Positions 26,088 through 34,919 of a stretch of DNA of 64,000 nt are shown here, piece by piece. Each line of letters opens with the position of its first letter. The stretch's first letter is position 1. Origin of the DNA: JAVVEH01 sp032251435. Its GTDB lineage: Bacteria > Verrucomicrobiota > Lentisphaeria > Oligosphaerales > MVZH01. The position numbers and the translations under genes are program-made. The DNA is taken from positions 1 to 64,000 of the forward strand of contig JAVVEH010000008.1 of NCBI GenBank assembly GCA_032251435.1, written 5' to 3'. The notes below the pieces were generated by a model. It had not been told where the DNA came from and did no database searches. It saw only the letters and a list, made by a program, of their open reading frames with translations.

Positions 26088-26115
26088 TATAATTTCCGGT
26101 AATCCAGGTATTACC
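26088..26115 (+). promoter_or_regulatory. Possible -10 element and operator upstream of the FAD oxidoreductase
   Basis: TATAAT at 26088-26093 is a consensus -10 but without a good -35. Immediately downstream, GGTAAT and ATTACC (26098-26115) form an inverted repeat around the presumed transcription start, as an operator would. The remainder of 25846-26274 shows no gene. Confidence 0.35.
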
Positions 26116-26274
26116 CGAACGCTGGATGCTCAAGGCGATCACTCTTGAAAACTCGGGCGAACAGAAGAGGCGAATGCCATACGAAAGCGGGCTGCCGAAA
26201 CGTCCCGGATAGACCAGGTGTCTACGGAGCGTTTCAGCGGAACCTGAAAGAATTGCGAATTAGGCGGAATTGAT

Positions 26275-29247
26275 ATGATAAAACGTAGCTTGTTAATAAA
26301 CCCCCTGCTGCTGCTGCTGATGGTTGCCGGCCCAGGCTTTGCCGCGGACACTATTGTCGAGAGCGCCCGGGAAATTCCTCTGGTCTACGATGTGGACGTG
26401 GTTGTCGTGGGGGGAAGCACGCGTGCGGTGGCCGCCGCTGTCGCGGGGAAAGAAGTCGGTGCCAGCGTTTTCCTGGTGGCACCGCGCCCCTACCTGGGCG
26501 AAGATATGTGCGCCACGCTTCGCCTTTGGCTGGAGGAAGACGAGGAACCAACGACAAAGCTTGCTAAGGCGATATTCAATGATGGAACGCCAACGCCGAT
26601 GCGGGTCAAGCGGATTCTGGACGACGCATTGCTGACAGCCGGGGTGGACTTTCTTTACGGCTGCTACATCACGGATGTCCTGCGTGACAGCGAAGGAAAC
26701 CTTGCCGGTATCGTGATGGCCAACCGATCAGGTCGGCAGGCCGTACGTGCAAAGGTGATCATTGACGCCACGGATCGCGGCATCGGCGCGCGTCTCGCGG
26801 GGGCCGATTTCGCCCCTTATCCATCCGGTAAACAGACATTCAGCAGGATTGTTTTGAGCGGCACGCCGAACAAGAATGCGAAGCTGCTTCCTGTTATCTT
26901 CACAATTGCCTCCGACAGCAGGCGCCGACGCGGCGCCTCGCAGGCATGTGAAGTCTATGAATATTTGGTCGAGGTGGACATGGCCGACGGATCCTGGGCA
27001 TCGTTCGCGGCGGCTGATCAGTTTGTTCGTAATCAAACCTGGCAGGACGGCCAGGTCGACGCTGCCGAAATCCCGTTCCAGGTCCCGCCTGACCCGGTGA
27101 AAGGCCGAAGCCGACAGAAAGGCAAATGGCCGGGCGCGGCGGAGATAGACCTTGACGCATTGAGGCCCGATGGGGTGGCTGGCATCTATGTGCTTGGCGG
27201 CTGCGCGGATGTATCGCGGGAAGCCGCGACGGCGCTTATGCGGCCGGTGCACGGGATCGAGCTCGGCATTCGCATTGGCGCGGCGGCGGCCAATGATGCA
27301 AAAACGCGGGAGGTCGGGGCGATCGAAGATCTGGTGGTAGGCGGGGAGTCGGGCGGCGCAAATATGGGCGAACTCGGCGAGCTGCTCAACGGCCTGCGGT
27401 CCAAACCGCCATTGACCGATCAGGCGCATGTGAAGAGCCCGGTTCGCGGGATTCCCGTATTGGGTGAATACGATGTTGTTGTGATTGGTGGCGGAACCGG
27501 AGGGGCGCCAGCCGGGATTGCGGCCGCCCGGGCTGGTGTCAGGGCGCTGGTGGTCGAATACCTTGACGGCCTGGGCGGTGTCGGAACCATGGGGCGAATA
27601 AGCCAATATTACCATGGCAACCGCGTGGGATTCACCAGCGAGATCGATAAGGGCGTGGGAGCGGGAGGCTGGAATATCGAAAATAAGATGGCGTGGTATC
27701 GTCGCGAAATTGTTAACGCCGGGGGCGACATCTGGTTCCAGTCAATGGGATGCGGCGCTGTGGTTAGGGACAACCGCTTTGTCGGCGTGGTTGTGGCCAC
27801 CCCGCACGGACGCGGTGTGGTGTTGGCCAACACGGTCATCGACGCTACGGGGAATGCGGTGATTCCCGCCTGTGCCGGACTGCCTTGCCAGGAAATCGGC
27901 GGCGAGCATATATCGGTCCAGGGCGCGGGCTTGCCGACATTTTCTCCCGGGGTGGGGTATCTGAATGGTGACTGGGCCTTCAATGATGACAGCGATGTGC
28001 TGGACATGTGGCGGATGCTTGTGACCGCCAAGCACAAGGTCTCCAAGAACAAACCGGGTTACACGAATCCCTTTGACCTGGGGCAGATGATCACGACGCG
28101 GGCGCGACGCCGGATCATTGGCGATGTCGTGATCACCCCGATGGACATCATCAACAAGCGCAGCTACCCGGACACGATCACCGTGGCCAAGAGCAATTTT
28201 GACAATCACGGCTTTTCCAGTCACACGATCTTCATGGTCACCCCGCCACATGGTGGGGGGCTGGTTGGCAATGTTCCCTACAGGGCGCTGATGCCAAGAG
28301 AGTATGACGGAATCCTGGTGACCGGACTCGGGATCAGCGCGCACGGCGATGCCATGCCGGTCCTGCGTATGCAGGCGGATGTCCAGAACCAGGGCTATGC
28401 CGCCGGATATGCCGCGGCCATGGCGGCAAGGGGCGACACCACTGTGCGCAAAATCGCTGTCAAAAAACTCCAAGAACACTTGGTTGAGAAAGGCATCATT
28501 CCGGAGGAAATGCTGACTGCGGAAGATTCCTACCCGGTCAGCGACGAAGCGATGAAGCAGGCTGTCGACGGGTTGGACAAGGACCTTCAAGGGATCTCAC
28601 TGATTCTGACCGATGTCCCGCGTGCCCTTCCTCTGTTGCGGGCGGGCTGGCGCGGCGCCGCGGACGGGGAGAGTAAACTCCGCTACGCGCAGGCGCTTGG
28701 AATGCTGGGGGACAATACCGGAACGGCGACACTTGTCGAAGCGCTCAAGGATGCCGACTGGGATAAAGGCTGGAATTTCAAGGGGATGGGGCAATACGGC
28801 AGAACGACAAGCGATATCGACAATCTGGTGATTGCCCTGGGCCGGACCCGTGACAAGCGCGGCCTGGCTACGTTGCTGGGTATGCTCGGCAAGCTCTCCA
28901 CTGAGAGCGAGTTCTCGCATTGCCGGGCCATTGCTATGGCGCTGGAAACCCTCGGAGACCTGAGCGCGGCAAAGCCGCTGGCGGATTTTCTGGCTCAGCA
29001 AGGTGTCGCGGGACATGCGTTTAATGAGATTGGCACAGCGATAGAGCAGACCCCGCGCGGTTTCGGTGACACTTCCACGCGCAACAGGTCGCTGCGTGAG
29101 CTTGTCATCGCCCGCGCGCTCTATCGATGTGGTGATTACCACGGCCTCGGCGAGAAAATTCTGACAGGTTATGCCAACGATCTGCGCGGGCACTACGCCA
29201 CCCATGCCAAGGCAATATTGAAGAGTGGGAGGAGAAACGGACGGTAA
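26275..29247 (+). CDS. Secreted FAD-dependent oxidoreductase with two FAD domains and a HEAT-like tail
   Basis: A 990-residue protein with a signal peptide (LLINPLLLLLMVAGPGFA). Residues 30 to about 350 form a first FAD-binding unit whose glycine motif is altered (VVVVGGSTRAVAAA). Residues from about 390 to 750 form a second unit with an intact motif (YDVVVIGGGTGGAPAG) and the usual GLGG segment. From about 770 to the end are alpha-helical repeats that read as HEAT type. Each FAD unit resembles the FAD_oxidored family common in planctomycete and lentisphaeral genomes. The substrate is unknown; carbohydrate oxidation is a guess from the neighbourhood. The gene stands alone. Confidence 0.75.
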   Translation: MIKRSLLINPLLLLLMVAGPGFAADTIVESAREIPLVYDVDVVVVGGSTRAVAAAVAGKEVGASVFLVAPRPYLGEDMCATLRLWLEEDEEPTTKLAKAIFNDGTPTPMRVKRILDDALLTAGVDFLYGCYITDVLRDSEGNLAGIVMANRSGRQAVRAKVIIDATDRGIGARLAGADFAPYPSGKQTFSRIVLSGTPNKNAKLLPVIFTIASDSRRRRGASQACEVYEYLVEVDMADGSWASFAAADQFVRNQTWQDGQVDAAEIPFQVPPDPVKGRSRQKGKWPGAAEIDLDALRPDGVAGIYVLGGCADVSREAATALMRPVHGIELGIRIGAAAANDAKTREVGAIEDLVVGGESGGANMGELGELLNGLRSKPPLTDQAHVKSPVRGIPVLGEYDVVVIGGGTGGAPAGIAAARAGVRALVVEYLDGLGGVGTMGRISQYYHGNRVGFTSEIDKGVGAGGWNIENKMAWYRREIVNAGGDIWFQSMGCGAVVRDNRFVGVVVATPHGRGVVLANTVIDATGNAVIPACAGLPCQEIGGEHISVQGAGLPTFSPGVGYLNGDWAFNDDSDVLDMWRMLVTAKHKVSKNKPGYTNPFDLGQMITTRARRRIIGDVVITPMDIINKRSYPDTITVAKSNFDNHGFSSHTIFMVTPPHGGGLVGNVPYRALMPREYDGILVTGLGISAHGDAMPVLRMQADVQNQGYAAGYAAAMAARGDTTVRKIAVKKLQEHLVEKGIIPEEMLTAEDSYPVSDEAMKQAVDGLDKDLQGISLILTDVPRALPLLRAGWRGAADGESKLRYAQALGMLGDNTGTATLVEALKDADWDKGWNFKGMGQYGRTTSDIDNLVIALGRTRDKRGLATLLGMLGKLSTESEFSHCRAIAMALETLGDLSAAKPLADFLAQQGVAGHAFNEIGTAIEQTPRGFGDTSTRNRSLRELVIARALYRCGDYHGLGEKILTGYANDLRGHYATHAKAILKSGRRNGR

Positions 29248-29267
29248 CGGACGGCAGGCCGTCCGTT
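29246..29267. repeat. Hairpin at the 3' end of the FAD oxidoreductase gene
   Basis: AACGGACGG and CCGTCCGTT pair around a 4-nt loop right at the stop codon. Further GTCCGT copies follow to 29325. There is no T-run, so it is a repeat or weak termination structure. Confidence 0.6.
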
Positions 29268-29340
29268 GAGGTGTGGCTCCCCCGGCATGCTGTCCGTTCC
29301 CGTCCGTTACTGTCCGTCGTCCGTTTTACCTCCTTTTCCC

Positions 29341-29701
29341 AGGGGCTGTCCCAGAATAGCGGGTTTTCTTTCCTCAAGCCCCAAAAGGGCACCGCAATTA
29401 TAGTCTGGGGTAAAGCCCCATAAGCGCTAACTTGATGCACGAATCGTGCTCAAGTTGGCTTGAATATTCAACACTCAACATTCAACACCCAACATACAAG
29501 TAAATGCGCACAACCGTTTCAATGAAAAATACTTACATACTTGAATATTGGATATTCCGTGTTGGATATTGGACATTAAGTTAGCGCTTATGGGGCGATG
29601 CCCCAGAGGCTATTTTTGTTAAGCCCTTTCAGGGCAATTGGCGTGGTGTCACCTATTTCTGGGACAGCCCCGCCTTGTAAAGCCGCTCGGAAAACCCGCT
29701 A
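29341..29701. repeat. Nested 360-bp palindromic element
   Basis: Several arms nest around one centre: AGCGGGTTTTC (29358 on)/GAAAACCCGCT (ending 29700), GGGGCTGTCCCAGAATAG/CTATTTCTGGGACAGCCCC, a CTGGGG/CCCCAG pair, and CCCCATAAGCGCTAACTT/AAGTTAGCGCTTATGGGG. The AT-rich core (about 29440-29575) has short AACA and TTGGATATT repeats. No protein is encoded. The layout resembles a non-autonomous transposable element or dispersed palindromic repeat, and accounts for most of the 553-bp gap before the regulator gene. Confidence 0.7.
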
Positions 29702-29720
29702 TTTTCCACAGAATCCGCGC

Positions 29721-29732
29721 TGTCAATTGACA
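29721..29732 (+). promoter_or_regulatory. Palindrome upstream of the Crp/Fnr gene
   Basis: TGTCAATTGACA is a perfect 12-bp palindrome containing the TTGAC half-site in reversed arrangement, 69 bp upstream of the regulator start. It could be an autoregulatory site, but the spacing differs from the hcp site. Confidence 0.3.
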
Positions 29733-29800
29733 TCCCACCGGGGCGGGACTATCTTCCTCCAGTTTCTAAAAAAAGCCACAGCCATCTTACAGGATGGTTA

Positions 29801-30511
29801 ATGTGCCCTTGTCCCGAACTTACCTCTGTGAAATTATTACGCCTTCATCCGATTGAAAAAGCCAAGTACTTGAAAAAATGCGACTTGTTCGCCGGGTTGC
29901 CGCCGGCGGACCATGTCCAGTTAGCCGGCGTGGCGAAGTACGCGGAGTACGCGCGCGGCGAGCTGCTTTTTGTCAAGGATGAACCGGCGGAGTCCCTGTT
30001 CATCGTCGCCAAGGGCAAGCTGAAAATTTACTGTTTGTCACCCGACGGGCGTGAGCAAATTGTGCACATCATACACCCCGGCGACATGTGCGCGGAAGTG
30101 CCGATGTTTTCAGGGGGAGCGTATCCGGCCAACGCCGCCGCGATGGTGAAAACGGACGTGATTATTTTTTCCCGGGAAGCGTTTCTGAGGGAGGCGCGGG
30201 CGCGGCCGGAAATACTCATGAGCATGTTGGCCAATATTTCCCAGCGTCTGCGGACGTTTGTGACTCTGGTGGACGACTTGTCCCTGAAAGACGTGAGTTG
30301 CCGGCTGGCCCGCTTTTTACTGGCGCGGGTGTCACAGGGATGTGTGGAATTGACTGAATCGAAAAAAACGCTGGCCGGACAACTTGGAACCGTGCCTGAA
30401 ACCTTGAGTCGGACTTTGAATGATTTTCAAAAGCGCGGCTGGATCACGGTGGACGGCAAGCGCATCACCATCCACACGCAGGAGGGTCTGGCGATGTTGC
30501 TGGAAGACTGA
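29801..30511 (+). CDS. Crp/Fnr family transcriptional regulator (HcpR-like candidate)
   Basis: A 236-residue regulator with an N-terminal cyclic-nucleotide-binding-type barrel (GELLFVKDEPAESLFIVAKGKLKIY, then GDMCAEVPMFSGG), a dimerisation helix and a C-terminal winged helix. The recognition helix has E200-T-L-S203-R204, the E-x-x-S-R pattern FNR uses to read TTGA half-sites. There is no FNR-like cysteine cluster at the N-terminus beyond MCPCP, so oxygen sensing by Fe-S is unlikely. The matching TTGAC-N4-GTCAA site upstream of the hcp pair suggests control of nitrosative-stress genes, as HcpR does. AGGATGG precedes the ATG. Confidence 0.85.
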   Translation: MCPCPELTSVKLLRLHPIEKAKYLKKCDLFAGLPPADHVQLAGVAKYAEYARGELLFVKDEPAESLFIVAKGKLKIYCLSPDGREQIVHIIHPGDMCAEVPMFSGGAYPANAAAMVKTDVIIFSREAFLREARARPEILMSMLANISQRLRTFVTLVDDLSLKDVSCRLARFLLARVSQGCVELTESKKTLAGQLGTVPETLSRTLNDFQKRGWITVDGKRITIHTQEGLAMLLED

Positions 30512-30515
30512 GGGA

Positions 30516-30535
30516 CGGGCGGGGCCCGCTTTTTT
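30516..30535 (+). terminator. Terminator after the Crp/Fnr gene
   Basis: CGGGC-GGG-GCCCG followed by CTTTTTT, 5 bp after the stop codon. Short but GC-only stem with a clean T-run. Confidence 0.75.
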
Positions 30536-30673
30536 ATGACCGGTGAGCCTGCCTTTTCCATTGGCGATGGCGTTTGAAAAAACGGTTTGGCGACTACTCA
30601 AACGCCTTTGCGGAGTTAAGTTACATGTGTGATTCCACTTTGTAATTGGCCGCTTTCACCGGATGGTTTCTTG

Positions 30674-31768
30674 ATGGCTGGAACGTTATTTCTCATAACC
30701 GGAACCGATACCGCGCGCGTCGCCGAGCGGAGTCGGGCTTTGATCCGTGACATCGCTGGCGAAAATCCGGACGCTTTCGCCTTGGACACCATCACTGAAC
30801 GGGATGAGTTCACCGCGCAAAACGCCTTGGCGGAGTTTATTCAAGCGATCCTGACACCTCCATTTCTGGGCGGGAGTAAAACCGTTTGGCTGAAACATTT
30901 TTCCGCCTTTAAAGATGAGAAAAAGAAAGGATCGCCCGGCGCGATGGCTGGTCTTTTTGATCGGTTGATCGATGTGCTGGCTAAGGGCATCCCCGACGGG
31001 TTGGCGGTTGTCATGAGCGGTCCGGACGTGGACAAACGGAAAAGCCTGTACAAACTGTGCGTCAAAATCGGCACGGTGGAGGTTCTGGATAAACCTGATA
31101 TTAAAAGTCAGGACTGGCGGCGCGAAATGGAACGGCTGTTGCAGGCGGGCGCGCGGGCCAAAGGGTTGCGCCTGAAACCGGAAGCGGTGGATCACTTAAT
31201 CTCCATTCTGGGAACCGATACCGCCGCGATTGACAGCCAATTGGAAAAAGTGTGGTGCTACTTGGGACAGGACGGCACGGTGAGCGGCGAACTGGCTCAA
31301 CTCTTGTGCCAGGGTGATGGCGAAACCGTTTATTGGGGAGTGACTGACGCGATCGGCGCCCGGGATTTGAATAAACTTTTCGCGGAAATCGAAACGGTGC
31401 TGGCGTTAGAAAAAAATCCGGACGGAGCGATTTTGAAAATGGTCTACCAGGTGTCCGGGTTTTTCCGTCAGTTATTGCAAGCGAAAATCCTGATGATGAC
31501 ATTAAACGTGTCCGCCCGTCAGGTGAGCGGCGCGCTGAAAAATCTTTCCCCTGAGAAGAAAAAAGACCTGCTTGACGCCGGCCTGGAAGTGGTGACCATT
31601 CATCCGTACCGGTGCCAGATGATCAGTGAGCAGGCCGAACGGTACGGCGGGGGCGATCTGGTCGACGCGGTGATTCACTGCCGGGATGTTTTTCAGCATT
31701 GTGTGGGCGGCGGGGGTAGTCATCGGGTGGCCTTGGAAAGCATGTTGGCGGGAGCGGTTGGGAAATAG
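30674..31768 (+). CDS. holA: DNA polymerase III delta subunit
   Basis: A 364-residue clamp-loader subunit. The typical start GTLFLITGTDTARVAERSRAL follows the ATG at 30674; an upstream GTG at 30629 is in frame but adds residues without family likeness. SPEKKKDLLDAGLEV and the C-terminal helical domain fit HolA, and length is usual (about 340 to 360). The protein opens the sliding clamp during loading at the replication fork. It is separated from argH by 102 bp and probably has its own transcript. Confidence 0.85.
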   Translation: MAGTLFLITGTDTARVAERSRALIRDIAGENPDAFALDTITERDEFTAQNALAEFIQAILTPPFLGGSKTVWLKHFSAFKDEKKKGSPGAMAGLFDRLIDVLAKGIPDGLAVVMSGPDVDKRKSLYKLCVKIGTVEVLDKPDIKSQDWRREMERLLQAGARAKGLRLKPEAVDHLISILGTDTAAIDSQLEKVWCYLGQDGTVSGELAQLLCQGDGETVYWGVTDAIGARDLNKLFAEIETVLALEKNPDGAILKMVYQVSGFFRQLLQAKILMMTLNVSARQVSGALKNLSPEKKKDLLDAGLEVVTIHPYRCQMISEQAERYGGGDLVDAVIHCRDVFQHCVGGGGSHRVALESMLAGAVGK

Positions 31769-31870
31769 GTGTGATGGCAAAGAACGGCTTTTGTCATCTC
31801 CAGGTATGTGACATCAATGGATTTTAGTATAACGGACTCGTTCACGCTAGAAAATCAGGAACGGTGAAAA

Positions 31871-33253
31871 ATGGCGCTTTGGAGTGGCAGGTTTAGTAAG
31901 GACACGGACGCGGCCATGGCCCGGTTTTCAGAATCGGTGAGTTATGACTGGCGATTGTACGAGCAGGACATCGCCGGCAGTGTCGCCCATGCGGACATGC
32001 TGGCGGCGGCCGGCATTATCAGTGCGGATGACGCGCGGAAAATTGTCACCGGATTGGAGGAGATAGGACAGGAGATTCGTTCTGGAGAGTTCACCTTCAA
32101 GCCGGCTTTGGAAGATGTCCATATGAATATCGAGTCGGCGTTAATTGAACGGCTTGGACCGGTCGGCGCCCGGCTGCACACGGGGCGGAGCCGCAACGAC
32201 CAGGTGAATACGGATGAACGCCTGTGGTTGCGGAAGGAATGCGGAATCCTTCAAGAGCATGTGTCCGAGTTACAGAAAGCTCTGGTTTTTTTGGGTGACG
32301 CGAACCGTTCGGCGATCATGCCGGGTTTCACGCATCTACAGCACGCTCAGCCGGTGTTGTTCGCTCATCACCTGCTTGCGTATGTGGAAATGTTTGAGCG
32401 GGATAAAGGGCGCTTGGCGGACGCGGTCAAGCGGTTCAACGTGTCGCCGCTTGGATCCGGCGCGCTGGCTGGCAGCACGCTGCCGTTAAATCGGGAATGG
32501 GTGGCGGAAAAACTGGGGTTTGACGGTGTCACGCAAAACAGCATGGACGCGGTCGGTGATCGGGACTTTGTCGCGGAAGTCCTGGCGGCTTTGGCCATCA
32601 CCGCGGTCCACTGTTCACGACTGGCTGAGGATTGCGTGTTATGGATGTCCCAGGAATTTAATTTTGTCGTGTTTGACGACGCGTTTTGCACGGGGTCCAG
32701 CTTGATGCCCCAGAAAAAGAACCCGGACGCCGCGGAATTAACCCGTGGAAAGACGGGGCGGGTCATTGGGGCGTTGATGGGCATCCTGACCACAATGAAA
32801 GGGTTGCCATTGACCTATAATCGGGATTTGCAGGAAGACAAAGAGGGCTTGTTCGACGCGGTTGACACGGTGAAGCTTGTCCTCTCCATTCTGGCGCCCA
32901 TGACGGGCACGGCGAGGGTCAATGCCGACGCTATGCTGAAAGCGGCTTCTGATCCCGCGTTGATGGCCACCGATTTAGCGGAATGGCTGGTGCGCCGGGG
33001 GGTGCCGTTCCGGGAGGCGCATCACCAAGTCGGCGCCTTTGTCGGCGATTGTGAGCGGCATGGCCGGGCGCTTAACGAAGCGACACTGGAGCAGATGCGT
33101 GAGACCATTCCTCTGGCGGAGCCAGACTGCCTGACGCTGTTCAATCCGGAAAAAAGCGTGGCTGGCCGTGAAATAACCGGCGCCACCGGACCGGAACAGG
33201 TGGGGCGGCAATTGGATCGTTGGATCAAGCTATTTGAAACGGGCTGTTCATGA
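31871..33253 (+). CDS. argH: Argininosuccinate lyase
   Basis: A 460-residue enzyme cleaving argininosuccinate to arginine and fumarate, the last step of arginine synthesis. The fumarase/aspartase superfamily signature GSSLMPQKKNPD is intact, as are HTGRSRNDQVNTDERLW, GFTHLQHAQP and SPLGSGALAGSTLP. Full length. The product also feeds the arginine decarboxylase operon in this window. Its last codon overlaps the start of the OppA-like gene (ATGA), which implies coupled translation. Confidence 0.96.
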   Translation: MALWSGRFSKDTDAAMARFSESVSYDWRLYEQDIAGSVAHADMLAAAGIISADDARKIVTGLEEIGQEIRSGEFTFKPALEDVHMNIESALIERLGPVGARLHTGRSRNDQVNTDERLWLRKECGILQEHVSELQKALVFLGDANRSAIMPGFTHLQHAQPVLFAHHLLAYVEMFERDKGRLADAVKRFNVSPLGSGALAGSTLPLNREWVAEKLGFDGVTQNSMDAVGDRDFVAEVLAALAITAVHCSRLAEDCVLWMSQEFNFVVFDDAFCTGSSLMPQKKNPDAAELTRGKTGRVIGALMGILTTMKGLPLTYNRDLQEDKEGLFDAVDTVKLVLSILAPMTGTARVNADAMLKAASDPALMATDLAEWLVRRGVPFREAHHQVGAFVGDCERHGRALNEATLEQMRETIPLAEPDCLTLFNPEKSVAGREITGATGPEQVGRQLDRWIKLFETGCS

Positions 33254-34863
33254 GGATCAAAGGCACCTTTTATCCGTTGTTCTTTTTAGCCATGATCACG
33301 GCAAGGGCGGAACTTCCCGTTTGGAAACAGGCGTTTGTTCCGGACAATGACCAGTGGCGGAAAACGCCGCAAAAGCTGATCTTTAACAGCGGGGCTGATC
33401 CGGAAACCCTCGATCCCCATCAAGTCACGGCGATGGATTCCTTCCGGCTGGTTGAAGCATTATTCGAAGGGCTGGTCACGGCGGATCCGGAAACCTTGGA
33501 GACACGACCGGGAACGGCGGCGGAATGGACCGTCAGTGACGACGGGCGGACGTACACGTTCACTCTCTTTAAAAACGCCCGCTGGTCGGACGGCCAAGCG
33601 TTGACCGCCGCTGATTTTGTCCAGTCATTTAAACGGGCGCTGTCTCCCGACACCGCCGCGTCTTACGCGGAGTTGTATTTTCATATCGTCGGCGCGCGGG
33701 CCTATTACAAGAGGGAAAATCCGGAGTTTTCCAGCGTGGGAGTCCGGGCCTTGACTCCGACGACGCTGCAAGTGACACTTGAAAATCCCTGTAGTTACTT
33801 TTTGGAGTTGCTGGCCATGCCCGTGTTTTTCCCTGTCCGGCTGGATCTCATTGACCGGCATGAAGACCAATGGACTCAACCCGGAAATCTTGTCGGCAAT
33901 GGCGCTTTTCAATTGTCGGCATGGGCGCCCCGTGACCGGATTGTGTTGACGAAAAACCGCCGCTATCATGACGCTGAGTTTGTCAAGTTAGAGCGGATTG
34001 ACGCGCTGTTTGTGGATGATTTAAATACCGCTTACAAACTTTATCTAGAGGGACAGGTTGACTGGCTTCCCTCCATTCCCCATCCCCGGGTGGAAGAAAT
34101 TAAACGGCATCCGGATTATTATATCGTTCCATTCGCGGGGACGTATTTCTACCGGTTTAATGTGACAAAAGCTCCGTTCGACAACCCCTTGGTGCGGCGC
34201 GCCTTTTGCCGGGCGACGGATCGGAAAGCGATTACCGGTCAATTGCTGAAAAGCGGGCAACTTCCCGTCGCCTCTTTTTGTCCGGAAATAGGCGGTTACA
34301 CACCGGTTGACGGGCTTGCTTACGACCCGTTGAAGGCCCGTGAATTGTTATCCGAAGCCGGCTTTGGCACAGGGAAAAAGCCATTTCCGGTGATTGAGCT
34401 GAGTTATAATACGGATGAGGGGCACAAACAAATCGCCGAGGCGGTCGCTCACCAATGGAAACGTGTTCTGGGCGTGTCGGTGGTGACCGCGAACACGGAG
34501 TGGAAAGTGTTTCTCGAGGATATGAAAGAACTGAATTACCAGATTTGCCGGTCATCCTGGATTGGTGATTATGGAGATCCGAGCACATTTTTTGATATTT
34601 TTGAAGGGTCTTCCGGCAATAACCGGACCGGATGGTCACATCCGCGCTATGACGCCCTGCTCAACAAAACGCGCACGGAGCAGTCTCAGGCGCGGCGACT
34701 GGCCATGTTCCAGGAAATGGAACGGATTTTGGTGGAGGAGGAATGCCCTGTTTTACCGATCTACCGGTATGTGAACGTCGGCTTGTTGGCTGAATATGTT
34801 TTCGGCTGGTACCCGAATGTCCGCAACGCTCATCCGTTCAAATATATGTGGATAGAGCGTTAA
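33250..34863 (+). CDS. Peptide ABC transporter substrate-binding protein (OppA-like)
   Basis: A 537-residue family 5 extracellular solute-binding protein with a signal peptide (LFFLAMITARA). The start of the mature domain, LIFNSGADPETLDPHQV, and GLVTADPETLETRPGTAAEW, WSDGQALTAADFVQSFKRAL and VGNGAFQLSAW are standard. It captures oligopeptides in the periplasm for import. No permease or ATPase genes are adjacent, so it is an orphan binding protein. It overlaps argH by 4 nt, a curious coupling. Confidence 0.92.
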   Translation: MRIKGTFYPLFFLAMITARAELPVWKQAFVPDNDQWRKTPQKLIFNSGADPETLDPHQVTAMDSFRLVEALFEGLVTADPETLETRPGTAAEWTVSDDGRTYTFTLFKNARWSDGQALTAADFVQSFKRALSPDTAASYAELYFHIVGARAYYKRENPEFSSVGVRALTPTTLQVTLENPCSYFLELLAMPVFFPVRLDLIDRHEDQWTQPGNLVGNGAFQLSAWAPRDRIVLTKNRRYHDAEFVKLERIDALFVDDLNTAYKLYLEGQVDWLPSIPHPRVEEIKRHPDYYIVPFAGTYFYRFNVTKAPFDNPLVRRAFCRATDRKAITGQLLKSGQLPVASFCPEIGGYTPVDGLAYDPLKARELLSEAGFGTGKKPFPVIELSYNTDEGHKQIAEAVAHQWKRVLGVSVVTANTEWKVFLEDMKELNYQICRSSWIGDYGDPSTFFDIFEGSSGNNRTGWSHPRYDALLNKTRTEQSQARRLAMFQEMERILVEEECPVLPIYRYVNVGLLAEYVFGWYPNVRNAHPFKYMWIER

Positions 34864-34919
34864 GGGGTGTGATCTCGTCCCGCGGGGAAAATGTTGTCAT
34901 GATTCAAAAGGAAAAAAAA

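Noticed and set aside
31808..31833. Promoter of argH (GTGACA and TATAAC)
   Set aside because: The spacer is only 14 bp, too short for sigma-70.
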